From JAANXG01 sp963731035 (GTDB taxonomy: Bacteria > Pseudomonadota > Gammaproteobacteria > Arenicellales > JAANXG01), in contig CAVSUY010000020.1 of NCBI GenBank assembly GCA_963731035.1, forward strand, positions 1 to 53,363: a DNA stretch of 53,363 nucleotides, written 5' to 3'. Within the stretch, counting starts at the first letter, position 1, and the number at the start of each line of letters is the position of its first letter. Both the position numbers and the translations under genes were made by a program. Shown here piece by piece: positions 16,398-25,262 of the stretch. Under the pieces are notes generated by a model, which had not been told where the DNA came from, made no database searches, and saw nothing but the letters and a program-made list of their open reading frames with translations.

Positions 16398-17897
16398 ATG
16401 AACACAGCAAAGCAGGCGCTCGAGACCTTCAGGATGTACATCGACGGTCAGTGGGCGGAATCCGCGTCCGGCGAAAAGTTCGAAAGCGACAATCCCTACA
16501 CCGGCCGGCCGTGGGCCCTCATACCCAAGGGCAACGCGGAAGACGTGGATCGGGCGGTGCAGGCGGCGCAGCGGGCCTTCACTGGCGGCGAGTGGCCGAA
16601 AATGACCGCGTCCCAGCGCGGCGCACTGCTGCGCGAGCTGGGCGATGCCATCGCCGGCAAGGCGGAGCACCTGGCGGAGATCGAAGTTCGCGACAACGGC
16701 AAGCTCATCGCCGAGATGGCCGGCCAGCTCAAGTACATACCGCAGTGGTACTACTATTTCGGCGGGCTGGCCGACAAGATCGAGGGCGAGGTGATTCCCA
16801 TCGACAAGCCGGGGAACCTGAACTACACGCGCCACGAGCCGCTGGGTGTGGTCGGTGCGATCGTGCCGTGGAACTCGCCGCTTCTGCTGACGACCTGGAA
16901 GCTGGCGCCGGCGCTCGCCGCCGGCAACACCATGGTGATCAAGCCTTCGGAGTTTACCTCGGCTTCGACCCTGGAACTCATGAAGGTGATCGAGGACGTG
17001 GGGATTCCGCCGGGCGTCATCAACGTCGTTACCGGCTTCGGTCCCGAAGTCGGCACGCCGCTGGTGGAGCATCCCCTGGTGCGCAAGGTGGCGTTCACCG
17101 GGTCGGACAAGACAGGCCAGCGAATCTACGAGACCGCCGCGCGCGGCCTCAAGCGCGTAAGCCTCGAGCTGGGCGGCAAGTCGCCGAACATCGTGTTCGA
17201 CGACGCGCACGTGGATAACGCCGTCAAGGGTGTCATCTCCGGTATCTTCGCCGCCACCGGACAGACCTGCATCGCCGGATCTCGGCTGCTGGTGCAGGAA
17301 AGCATTCACGATGAGTTCGTGGACAAGCTGGTGGAGTTCGCGAGGACAGCGAAGATGGGCGACCCGCAAAGCCTGGATACGCAGGTGGGCCCGGTCACCA
17401 ACAAGCCGCAGTACCAGAAGGTGCTGGACTATATCGCCGTCGCCAAGGAGGAAGGGGCAAAGACTCTGCTGGGCGGCGGGAAGGCGACGCGTCCTGAATG
17501 CGGCGACGGTTGGTTTGTGGAGCCCACGATCTTCGACGGCGTGAAGAACTCCATGCGGATCGCCCAGGAGGAGGTCTTCGGTCCGGTGTTGTCGGTGATC
17601 CCGTTCAAGGACGAGGAGGAGGCGGTGGCCGTCGGCAACGACGTCGTGTTCGGCCTCGCCGCCGGTGTATGGACTCAGGACATCCGCCGTGCCATCACCA
17701 TGGCGGACCGGCTGCAGGCCGGCACCGTGTGGGTGAACACCTACCGCGCGATCAGCTACATGTCACCATTCGGCGGATACAAGCGCAGCGGCCTTGGGCG
17801 CGAGAACGGCCAGGACGCGATCCGGGAGTACCTGCAGACCAAGAGCGTATGGATTTCGACCGCTGCCGAGGTGCCGAATCCGTTCGTGATGCGCTGA
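16398..17897 (+). CDS. NAD(P)-dependent aldehyde dehydrogenase
   Basis: A 499-residue classical ALDH. The catalytic cysteine is C291 (GQTCIAGSR), the general base is E257 (SLELGGKSPN), and the oxyanion asparagine lies in PWNSPL (157-162). The Rossmann nucleotide loop FTGSDKTG is at 233-240. A good ribosome binding site (GGAGGGG) precedes the ATG. It follows the ThDP decarboxylase by 31 bp and is best read as the second step of that pathway, aldehyde to acid. It is a different branch from the CoA-acylating enzyme in the microcompartment operon. Confidence 0.92.
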   Translation: MNTAKQALETFRMYIDGQWAESASGEKFESDNPYTGRPWALIPKGNAEDVDRAVQAAQRAFTGGEWPKMTASQRGALLRELGDAIAGKAEHLAEIEVRDNGKLIAEMAGQLKYIPQWYYYFGGLADKIEGEVIPIDKPGNLNYTRHEPLGVVGAIVPWNSPLLLTTWKLAPALAAGNTMVIKPSEFTSASTLELMKVIEDVGIPPGVINVVTGFGPEVGTPLVEHPLVRKVAFTGSDKTGQRIYETAARGLKRVSLELGGKSPNIVFDDAHVDNAVKGVISGIFAATGQTCIAGSRLLVQESIHDEFVDKLVEFARTAKMGDPQSLDTQVGPVTNKPQYQKVLDYIAVAKEEGAKTLLGGGKATRPECGDGWFVEPTIFDGVKNSMRIAQEEVFGPVLSVIPFKDEEEAVAVGNDVVFGLAAGVWTQDIRRAITMADRLQAGTVWVNTYRAISYMSPFGGYKRSGLGRENGQDAIREYLQTKSVWISTAAEVPNPFVMR

Positions 17898-17925
17898 CCC
17901 TCCGCTACGGTCCGGCAACCGGTAC

Positions 17926-19002
17926 TTAGCTCCGGCCAAGCGTTCGTTGCTGTCGCGAGTTCGCGGTGCGTGGCTGTGGTGGAGTCTTGTGCGTGCGCCG
18001 ATAGCGCTGCGGACTCATCCCGGTCCAGTTGCGGAAAGCGCGCGAGAACGCGGACAGCTCTGAGTACCCGAGCAGCAATGCGAGCTCCGTGAGGGGCATA
18101 TCGGGGTCTTTGATGTAGTGCAGCGAAAGCTCCTGCCGCGCCGCGCGGAGCAGGTCGTGAAACGACAGGCCGTGCGTGTGCAGCTCGTGCTGAAACTGGC
18201 ATTCGGACAGACCGAACAGATCCGCGATCTCCGCCAGGCTCGGCGGGGTCGTCCCGAGATTCAGCTTGATCTGGTTTCGCACTATAGCGGCGAAAGTCTC
18301 GGGGTTGTCGTGCAGCTCGCAGCGTGTCCTCAGAAACGGCTCGATGATGGAAAACAGGTACGGGTCCTGATCCGGCATGTGTGCATCGAGGTCGCTGCGC
18401 CTGAACGCCATGGCATTGGTGCGGCGACCGAACAATACGGGGGTGCCGAACACCGCTTCATGCTGGGCACCGTTGTCCGGCTTAGGGTGCTCGAAACGGA
18501 TCTCCAACGGCGACCAGTCCTCGCCCAGCGCGCGCCGAAAGATATTCCAGAACATGCCCATGGACAACTCCGCGTCCTGCCTGCGGGCACTGATTCGCGG
18601 ATCGTAGATACGATAGCTCAGCCATAGAATGTCGCTGTCCTGAATCAGGCTGAAGCTCGACTGCTCCTGGTGCGCTGGAAAGTAGGTCTCGACATTGCGC
18701 AGGGCCGCAGACAGGGTCGGGGAACTGATGGCGGCGTAGCCTATGGCACCCAGCTTTCTGGGCTCGAACTGGGCGCCGAACTCGAGTCCGAAGTTGTCGT
18801 TGCCCGTCTGCCGGGCCGCCTCGGTGAACAACTGGCAGAATTGCTGCAGGCTGATCTCGTGTATAGGGCTGTCCAGATCCTCGAGGCTCAGGGCGGTGGC
18901 CCCGAATATCGAGTCAACGTCTCCGTTGTTGACAAGGATCATGTCGGCCACGCCCGACGCAGCTGATGCGAGTACTTTGGACGGCTCGGCGATGGTGGTC
19001 AT
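17926..19002 (-). CDS. AraC-family transcriptional regulator
   Basis: A 358-residue regulator with an N-terminal ligand-binding domain of the AraC_arabinose_bd type (about 25-210) and two helix-turn-helix motifs at the C-terminus, ending LGYSELSAFSRAFRNWTGMSP-x-RYR, the AraC signature. It belongs to the OruR/ArgR-like group that often responds to amino acids and amines. It is divergently transcribed from the ABC/microcompartment operon across a 293-bp gap, which makes that operon its most likely target. Its other side is convergent with the aldehyde dehydrogenase. Confidence 0.92.
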   Translation of the reverse strand: MTTIAEPSKVLASAASGVADMILVNNGDVDSIFGATALSLEDLDSPIHEISLQQFCQLFTEAARQTGNDNFGLEFGAQFEPRKLGAIGYAAISSPTLSAALRNVETYFPAHQEQSSFSLIQDSDILWLSYRIYDPRISARRQDAELSMGMFWNIFRRALGEDWSPLEIRFEHPKPDNGAQHEAVFGTPVLFGRRTNAMAFRRSDLDAHMPDQDPYLFSIIEPFLRTRCELHDNPETFAAIVRNQIKLNLGTTPPSLAEIADLFGLSECQFQHELHTHGLSFHDLLRAARQELSLHYIKDPDMPLTELALLLGYSELSAFSRAFRNWTGMSPQRYRRTHKTPPQPRTANSRQQRTLGRS

Positions 19003-19295
19003 AGCGTACCTACCGGGGTGTATTCGTTGCCTTCAACCCATCCCGGCACCCGCGGAAGTCCGCCCCCATGGGAACTGTCCGCTCCGTTTCAGGCATACAG
19101 AATGTCCTAATATCCAGCCGAAATCAACCACGGCCAGCGCCCGAGGATGGCTGGCAGGTGCTGATTTTGCTGTCAAATCAGAGGGAAAAGCTGTCAAGCG
19201 GAGTTGCCGGAGGACGGTGCATACTGCACAGTGAGGCGGTATTGCACAAGAATCTGCACTTTTCAGGCAGAACAATCCCGAACCGGAGGAATACG
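19003..19295. promoter_or_regulatory. Divergent control region between AraC regulator and BMC operon
   Basis: A gene-free 293-bp region. Three TGCAC pentamers in the same orientation lie at 19225, 19243 and 19255, within the contexts CTGCAC, TTGCAC and CTGCAC, in the 75 bp before the substrate-binding protein start. Direct repeats of this kind are what AraC-type proteins bind, so this is a candidate operator, inferred only from position and repetition. GGAGGA at 19285-19290 is the ribosome binding site of the next gene. Confidence 0.45.
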
Positions 19296-20426
19296 ATGAA
19301 GCTCACTCGTAGACAATTCAACAAGACCGTTGCCGGAGCGGTCAGTCTGGCCGCAATGGGTCCCCTTCGCAGCTTCGCCGATCGCAATGATCAGATGAAT
19401 ATTCTGTGCTGGGAAGGCTACAACACCGACGATGTACTCGGACCGTTCCGAAAAGCACACCCCGGGGCTACCGTGCGCGCCGAGAGCGGCACGTCGGATC
19501 CGGATATGATCAATAAGCTGCGTGCCGGCGAGATAAAGGTGTGGGACCTGATCAATGTCAACCAGCCATGGGCCCGCTCCCAGCTGTACCCGGAGAAGCT
19601 GATCAAGCCATTGGACAAGGATCGTTTCCTGCCGTATTTCGAAAAAATGTCGCCGGAGTTTTCGAAACCGTACCCGTTGGCCTTCGCCGACGACGGGAAT
19701 CTCATCGGTATGCCGCAGCGCTATGGTCCGTTCAGCTTCGTCGTCAACACCGACAAGATCAGTCGCGATATGGCTGAGGATCAGGGGTGGAAGCTGTTTC
19801 TGGATCCCAAGATGAAGCAGAGGTATGGGCTGCTGACCTACGATAACTGGAATATCATTCACATGTGCCTGACCGGCGACCAGAACCCGTTCAAACCCGT
19901 GGACGAGGCGGGCCTCAAGAAATTCCGGGGTACCGCGAAGACCATATTCGCCGGGGCAAAGCTGCTCACGGACGATCTGGTGGCGATGAACACGGCGCTG
20001 ATCAACGGTGAGATCGACGCCTATTTCACCGGCGGCACCTACACTTCTTCACCTGCGCGCCTGGACGGTGCAACCAATGTCCGGGCCATCACCCCCAAGT
20101 CGGGTCCGGTCGACGGCAAGGGAGGGGTGGTCTGGGCCGAATTGACGTCCCCGGTGAACAATCCCGATCCGTCCGAGCTGGCGCCGGACTTCCTGGAGTT
20201 CGTTCAGCAGCCAGAGATCTGCAAAGTCGTGAGCTTTGCAGAAGGTACCTACAATCCGGTCGCACAGATGGGCAACCCGAAGGTGCTCGCGTTGTACAAC
20301 AAGGACGAGCTGGACGCGATACAGTGGGACAGCCTGGACTATGAGCTCGAACGTTCGTTGGAGTACGATGTTGTCTCTTCGTACGACAAGCTGATCGAGA
20401 TCTACAACGCGGAAAAACGCGCCTGA
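19296..20426 (+). CDS. Polyamine-type ABC transporter substrate-binding protein (Tat-exported)
   Basis: A 376-residue periplasmic binding protein of the PotD/PotF class. The N-terminus KLTRRQFNKTVAG is a twin-arginine (Tat) signal with the TRRQFNK box, followed by a hydrophobic stretch and cleavage near SFA-DR. The mature protein starts with the family pattern ILCWEGYN. It would deliver an amine or amino-alcohol to the permeases at 21596 and 22459. The ATG at 19296 was chosen for its GGAGGA box and signal peptide. It is the first gene of the long operon running through the microcompartment genes. Confidence 0.9.
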   Translation: MKLTRRQFNKTVAGAVSLAAMGPLRSFADRNDQMNILCWEGYNTDDVLGPFRKAHPGATVRAESGTSDPDMINKLRAGEIKVWDLINVNQPWARSQLYPEKLIKPLDKDRFLPYFEKMSPEFSKPYPLAFADDGNLIGMPQRYGPFSFVVNTDKISRDMAEDQGWKLFLDPKMKQRYGLLTYDNWNIIHMCLTGDQNPFKPVDEAGLKKFRGTAKTIFAGAKLLTDDLVAMNTALINGEIDAYFTGGTYTSSPARLDGATNVRAITPKSGPVDGKGGVVWAELTSPVNNPDPSELAPDFLEFVQQPEICKVVSFAEGTYNPVAQMGNPKVLALYNKDELDAIQWDSLDYELERSLEYDVVSSYDKLIEIYNAEKRA

Positions 20427-20513
20427 TCTGCGGGTTCGATGGATGCTCCGGTCGGGTGCCTGATGCCCGGCCGGAGCGTTGACAACAACGTACCGGGTTT
20501 ATTCACAATTCGC

Positions 20514-21599
20514 ATGCAGTTGGACACTGTTCTTCGCCTCGAGTCCATCGTCAAGCGTTTCGGCAATTTCACGGCGTTGCGCGGTATTGACTTGGACATT
20601 CATGAAGGCGAGTTCCTGACCATCGTTGGACCCTCGGGGAGCGGCAAGACGACGCTCATCCGACTGCTGGTGGGAATTGACGAACCGACGGAAGGCCGGA
20701 TCTGGCTGCGTGACAGGCGGATTGAAAAAGTACCCGCCAATCTGCGCCCTACCTGCATGGTGTTCCAGTCCCTGGCGCTGTTTCCGCATCGCACGGTGGG
20801 CGAGAACATCGAATTTTCACTCAAGATCCGTGGCGAGAACCCCAATCGTCGAAAGGAGAGGGCGCTGGAGCTTCTTGACCTCCTGCACCTGCCACGGAGT
20901 TTCTACGAGAAGCGCATACATCAGTGCTCCGGCGGCGAGGCCCAGCGTGTGGCGCTGGCCAGAGCGCTGGCGTTCGACCCGGAGATCCTGTTCTTCGACG
21001 AGCCGCTGTCCGCGCTCGATTTTCGTCTGCGCAAGAAGCTCGAGAAGGAGCTCAAGGACCTGCACGAGCGCACCGGCAAGACGTTTGTCTACATCACGCA
21101 CAGCCTGGAGGAGGCCATGGTGATGTCGGATCGCATTGCGATCATGCGGGAGGGCGCCCTCGAGCAGATCGATGTTGCGGATGAGATCTATGTTCACCCG
21201 CGGACCGGTTTCGTGGCGGAGTTCATGGGGGAAGTAAACCTGTTCGATGTCGAGCGAACCGCATCCGGGGGCCTGCATGGCCGCGGCGTCGAGATTCACA
21301 TCAACGGAGCGGATGCCGGTATTGATCTCGAGTTGTCGAAGGGCGAGCACGGCACGCTAATGGTGCGCCCCGAGTCGGTGCGCTTCCTGAGCCCCGGCCA
21401 GACCGCGGACTTGATCGTGCGCGGAATTCTGCGGGCGGACTACGCGCTTGGGTCGCGCATTCAATACAGGGTCGAGTCTGCGGGAGGCAGTGAGCTCACG
21501 GTGGAGAAGCTGAGGGAGGACCGGTTCACGGGGGGTATCGGCGACGAAGTAATGCTCGGATTCGATATCGAGAATGCGCATCTGATCAGAGAGAGTTGA
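20514..21599 (+). CDS. Polyamine-type ABC transporter ATPase
   Basis: A 361-residue ATPase with Walker A GPSGSGKTT, the ABC signature CSGGEAQRVALARAL, Walker B ILFFDEPLSALD and the switch histidine (YITHSLEEA), followed by a C-terminal TOBE-like domain, as in PotA. No good ribosome binding site precedes the ATG at 20514. An upstream in-frame ATG at 20439 would add 25 residues without family similarity, so the start is uncertain. The stop overlaps the next gene (TTGA). Confidence 0.92.
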   Translation: MQLDTVLRLESIVKRFGNFTALRGIDLDIHEGEFLTIVGPSGSGKTTLIRLLVGIDEPTEGRIWLRDRRIEKVPANLRPTCMVFQSLALFPHRTVGENIEFSLKIRGENPNRRKERALELLDLLHLPRSFYEKRIHQCSGGEAQRVALARALAFDPEILFFDEPLSALDFRLRKKLEKELKDLHERTGKTFVYITHSLEEAMVMSDRIAIMREGALEQIDVADEIYVHPRTGFVAEFMGEVNLFDVERTASGGLHGRGVEIHINGADAGIDLELSKGEHGTLMVRPESVRFLSPGQTADLIVRGILRADYALGSRIQYRVESAGGSELTVEKLREDRFTGGIGDEVMLGFDIENAHLIRES

Positions 21600-22459
21600 G
21601 CGCCGTGGAAAGGTCAGACAGAAAGATCGGGTTCCTGAGCGCCACGCCAATCGGCCTTATTCTGCTGCTCAGCTTCGTCGCGCCGCTGCTGGTGGTGCTG
21701 CTGTTCTCCGTCATGCCTCAGAAGGTGTTTTCCCTGCTGTACGTGCCGGACTTCTCGGCCTACGGAGTGATCCTGGAGCAGGGCTACTACCGTTCGATGC
21801 TGTGGTCTCTGGGCATGGCGCTGGCCGCTACTATCCTGCTTTTCATCATATGCTGGCCGCTGGCCTTCGGCATGGCCAAGGTATTCAAGGGGTTCAGCCT
21901 GGTGATCACCATCGCCGTCGTGATCATGCTGTTCGTGTCGGAGAATATCCGACTGTTCGGCTGGGTGCTGACCCTGATGAAAGGCGGCCTGATCGAGGGG
22001 CACCTCAGGGCGTGGACCGGAGTGGGGTTCGACGGTCTGCTATACAACGTCCCCATCATCGTCTTTGGATTGGTGTATTCTTACTTTCCGTTCATGCTGT
22101 TTCCCCTGGTGCAGGGAATTGCCATGATTCCCGACGACGCACGTCAGGCAGCGGCGGACCTTGGTGCCACCCGCTGGCAGGTATTCTGGGAGGTGGACCT
22201 GCCGTTGTCGGCGCCGGGGATCGTGATCGGGTCGCTGCTGACGTTCGTCCTGTCGGCCGGAGCGATGGCGGAATCCAAGCTGCTCGGCGGCCAGGCCGTG
22301 ATCGTGCTGGCGGACGAGATCGAGACGGCGTTCACGTACGGCCAGAACTGGCCGCTTGGATCGGCGCTGTCGATTGTCTTGATCCTGATCATCGGCTCGC
22401 TGGCCGTGTTCGGCGTCAGCCGGGTCGATCTCGACGAGATCATGGGACGGAGGCGCTGA
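21596..22459 (+). CDS. Polyamine-type ABC transporter permease (PotB-like)
   Basis: A 287-residue inner-membrane protein with about six hydrophobic segments and the EAA-type cytoplasmic loop (DDARQAAADLGATRWQVFWEVDLPLSAPGI) that docks on the ATPase. It starts at a TTG overlapping the ATPase stop; a GTG three codons later is an alternative. It overlaps the second permease by one base (TGATG). Confidence 0.92.
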   Translation: MSAVERSDRKIGFLSATPIGLILLLSFVAPLLVVLLFSVMPQKVFSLLYVPDFSAYGVILEQGYYRSMLWSLGMALAATILLFIICWPLAFGMAKVFKGFSLVITIAVVIMLFVSENIRLFGWVLTLMKGGLIEGHLRAWTGVGFDGLLYNVPIIVFGLVYSYFPFMLFPLVQGIAMIPDDARQAAADLGATRWQVFWEVDLPLSAPGIVIGSLLTFVLSAGAMAESKLLGGQAVIVLADEIETAFTYGQNWPLGSALSIVLILIIGSLAVFGVSRVDLDEIMGRRR

Positions 22460-23271
22460 TGCGAAACAGCAAGGCAATGGTGGCGGCGCTTTACGCGTAT
22501 GGCGTGCTGGCCATACTGCTTTTGTATCTGCCGTTGGTTTCGGTGGGGTTTGCCTCGATTTCGAAGGCGCGCTACCTGACCTTTCCCATCAGGGAGTACA
22601 GCTTCAAATGGTATGGGAAGGCCGTGGAGAGTTCGACAGTTCACGACCTGCTGTGGACTTCGTTGTCCATAGCCGCCATCGTCACGGTGGTATCTATGGT
22701 GGCCGGCTTCTTCGGCGCACTGGCGTTTGCCCGCTACCACTGGCGATTTCGCCGATTTTTCCAGAAGTTCATTCTGCTGCCCATCTTTTTCCCTCAAGGG
22801 GTCCTTGGCCTGGCCCTGCTGATGTGGTTCAACTCCCTCGGCATCATTCCCGACTGGAGAACGGCGGTAGTGGCGCATCTTGTGTGGATCTCTCCCATTG
22901 CAACCCTCATTATCGCTATCCGCGCCTACAGCTTTGACCCGGCACTGGAGGAAGCGGCGCGTGATATGGGTGCGTCCACCTGGATCGTGATTCGGGAAAT
23001 CACGGGTCCGCTGCTGATGCCGGGCGTGGTTTCCGCAGGTCTGTTCGCTTTTCTACTGAGTTGGGGCAACTTCCCGTTGTCCCTGTTTACCACCGGAGCG
23101 GACTCGACCCTGCCAGAGTGGTTGTACGCCAGGATGGTCGGTGGATATTCACCCCTGGTGCCGACGCTGGGGGTGCTCTCCGTGGCGACGTCGTTGATTC
23201 TGCTGATCCTCGCGTTCGGCGTCTCATGGCTGTTCCGTGCGGTGCGCGATCATCAAATGCGGAACGGTTGA
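22459..23271 (+). CDS. Polyamine-type ABC transporter permease (PotC-like)
   Basis: A 270-residue inner-membrane permease with six hydrophobic segments and an EAA loop beginning EEAARDMGASTWIVIREITGP. The start codon shares its A with the stop of the first permease (TGATG), so the two are translated as a coupled pair. It completes a four-gene importer and lies 22 bp before the dehydrogenase gene, tying uptake to the microcompartment pathway. Confidence 0.93.
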   Translation: MRNSKAMVAALYAYGVLAILLLYLPLVSVGFASISKARYLTFPIREYSFKWYGKAVESSTVHDLLWTSLSIAAIVTVVSMVAGFFGALAFARYHWRFRRFFQKFILLPIFFPQGVLGLALLMWFNSLGIIPDWRTAVVAHLVWISPIATLIIAIRAYSFDPALEEAARDMGASTWIVIREITGPLLMPGVVSAGLFAFLLSWGNFPLSLFTTGADSTLPEWLYARMVGGYSPLVPTLGVLSVATSLILLILAFGVSWLFRAVRDHQMRNG

Positions 23272-23293
23272 ACAGAAGATAGGAGGTGCTTTC

Positions 23294-24073
23294 ATGTTGA
23301 CATCAATTAAAGGTCGTTCGGTGATTGTCACCGGCGGGTCCAAGGGCATCGGCAATGGTATAGCCCGGGTATTCGCGGAACAGGGCGCCAAGGTCATGAT
23401 TGCCGCCAGAGGAGAGGAGGCCGGCGATGCCGCCGTAAAGGAGTTGCGTTCGGCCGGCGGCACCGCCGAGTTCTGCCAGTGCGACGTATCGGACTGGGAT
23501 TCCGTGCAGAAAATGGTTGCGATCACCGCCGACTCCTTCGGAGGAGTCAACGTGGTATGCGCGAATGCAGGCGCGTTCCCCCAGACCAAGATGATCGATA
23601 TGGATCCTTCGGAATGGGACCAGGTGCTGGCGACCAATTTGAAGAGCGCGTTCCTGTGCGTGAAAGCCGCCATACCGCAGTTCGAGAAGGCGGGAGGCGG
23701 CCGGGTGGTGCTGACCTCGTCCATCACCGGTCCCATCACGGGCTTTCCAGGCTGGTCCCACTACGGTGCGTCGAAGTCCGGCCAGCTCGGATTTCTCAGG
23801 ACGGCGTGCATGGAGCTGTCCCGCTACAACGTCACCATCAACGCGGTGATGCCGGGCAATATCTACACCGAGGGTCTGCAGGATCTGGGACAGGACTATC
23901 TCGACACCATGGCGGCGTCGATTCCGCTCAAGCGGCTCGGCGACGTCAAGGACATCGGCTACGCCGCGTTGTTCTTCGCCTCGGACGAGGCAGCCTATAT
24001 TACCGGGCAGACCATTGTTGTCGATGGCGGTCAGACGGTTCCGGAGTCGCTGGAGGCTCTCGAGGAAATCTGA
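23294..24073 (+). CDS. Short-chain dehydrogenase/reductase (proposed amino-alcohol dehydrogenase)
   Basis: A 259-residue classical SDR: cofactor loop TGGSKGIGNG (13-22), CANAG (89-93), and catalytic S143, Y157, K161 (Y-G-A-S-K). The ribosome binding site is AGGAGG. In the aminoacetone (RMM-type) microcompartment pathway an SDR interconverts aminoacetone and 1-amino-2-propanol with NAD(H). The position directly before the kinase, PLP enzyme and acylating AldDH supports that role, but the substrate is inferred from context only. If it runs as a reductase it would recycle the NADH made by the AldDH. Confidence 0.9.
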   Translation: MLTSIKGRSVIVTGGSKGIGNGIARVFAEQGAKVMIAARGEEAGDAAVKELRSAGGTAEFCQCDVSDWDSVQKMVAITADSFGGVNVVCANAGAFPQTKMIDMDPSEWDQVLATNLKSAFLCVKAAIPQFEKAGGGRVVLTSSITGPITGFPGWSHYGASKSGQLGFLRTACMELSRYNVTINAVMPGNIYTEGLQDLGQDYLDTMAASIPLKRLGDVKDIGYAALFFASDEAAYITGQTIVVDGGQTVPESLEALEEI

Positions 24074-24107
24074 CCAATCCGTTCCCGATCAATACCGCGA
24101 GAGAACC

Positions 24108-25115
24108 ATGTCGGATAGCGCTATTTCTCACGACGTCATGATCGAACGTCTGAATGTTCTCGCCAACCAGTCCCTAGGGCTGTGGGATCTCCCGGCGGGC
24201 GCCTCGGCACGCCTGATCAACGTATCGGAGAATGCAACATTTCTGGTCGAGACGCCCGACGGCTACAAGTCTATCCTGCGCATCCACCGGGAGAACTACC
24301 ACACGCGCAACGCCATCCGCTGCGAGCATGCCTGGTCCAAGGCCCTGGGCAGGGAGGGTGGGGTACGGACGCCCCATATCATCCCGGGCCGGGACGGCAG
24401 CACTATCCAGACGGCGGCGGTTGAAGGGCTGCCCGGCGAGCGCCACATGGCGATGTTCGAGTTCGTCGCGGGGCACCATCCCGACGAAGGTGCCGACCAC
24501 CTGGTGGAATCCTTCGAGGAACTGGGGGAGATGGCCGCGCTGACGCACAATCACTCCACGTCCTGGCGACGGCCCGCCAACTTCGAGCGGCTCACCTGGG
24601 ACCTCGAGACCGTGTTCGGGCCGCACGCGTACTGGGGCGATTGGCGAGACGCGCCGAAGGTGACGGACGAGATCAAGCAGCTGCTGGGGCGGCTGCAGTC
24701 GGCGGTGGTGCGCCGCCTGAGGGAGTTCGGGAAGTCCCCCGAGCGCTTCGGGCTGATTCATGCGGACATGCGCCTCGCCAACCTGATTATCAGTGACGGC
24801 GAGACCCGGCTTATCGACTTCGACGACTGCGGCCTGGGCTGGTTCATGTACGACTTCGCCGCCGGTATCAGCTTCATCGAGGACCATCCTCAGATCCCGG
24901 ACATGAAGAACGCCTGGGTGCGGGGATACCGGAAGCGCCGCGAGCTGCTGGACGCGGATGAGGCGGAGATCGATACCTTCGTCATGATGCGCCGGCTCGC
25001 CCTGCTGGCCTGGATCGGGTCGCACATCGAAGTCGACACCGCCAGGGAGCTGGCGCCGAACTTTGCGCCGGTCACTGCGCGGTTGGCCGAGGCGTTCCTC
25101 TCGAAGCACGACTAG
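24108..25115 (+). CDS. APH-fold phosphotransferase (proposed amino-alcohol kinase)
   Basis: A 335-residue protein kinase-like enzyme of the APH/homoserine-kinase-II family. The catalytic loop is HADMRLAN (H218, D220, N225) and the metal-binding aspartates are in LIDFDDCG (D237, D239). In RMM-type compartments a kinase of this fold phosphorylates 1-amino-2-propanol before elimination by a class-III PLP enzyme, which is encoded next. The start codon at 24108 was chosen because the upstream extension overlaps the SDR gene and shows no similarity. Aminoglycoside resistance is unlikely given the operon. Confidence 0.87.
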   Translation: MSDSAISHDVMIERLNVLANQSLGLWDLPAGASARLINVSENATFLVETPDGYKSILRIHRENYHTRNAIRCEHAWSKALGREGGVRTPHIIPGRDGSTIQTAAVEGLPGERHMAMFEFVAGHHPDEGADHLVESFEELGEMAALTHNHSTSWRRPANFERLTWDLETVFGPHAYWGDWRDAPKVTDEIKQLLGRLQSAVVRRLREFGKSPERFGLIHADMRLANLIISDGETRLIDFDDCGLGWFMYDFAAGISFIEDHPQIPDMKNAWVRGYRKRRELLDADEAEIDTFVMMRRLALLAWIGSHIEVDTARELAPNFAPVTARLAEAFLSKHD

Positions 25116-25262
25116 GCCCCGTCCCGCAGCCGCGTTGCCCTGCGCGTCGTTATTGCGGTGGTTCGGCCGCGGCGACCGCCTGGATGTCAAGTCCCCTCCG
25201 TTACTGTCAAGCACCCGCAATGGGGCTGTGTCATCGTCGCATCCGCACCCCGAGACGGAACC

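Noticed and set aside
19160..19185. Sigma-54 promoter (TGGCAG...TTGCT)
   Set aside because: The GG-to-GC spacing is about 14 rather than 10, so it does not fit the -24/-12 rule.
24108..25115. Aminoglycoside resistance gene
   Set aside because: The fold is shared, but the operon context (SDR, PLP enzyme, AldDH, shell) indicates a metabolic kinase.
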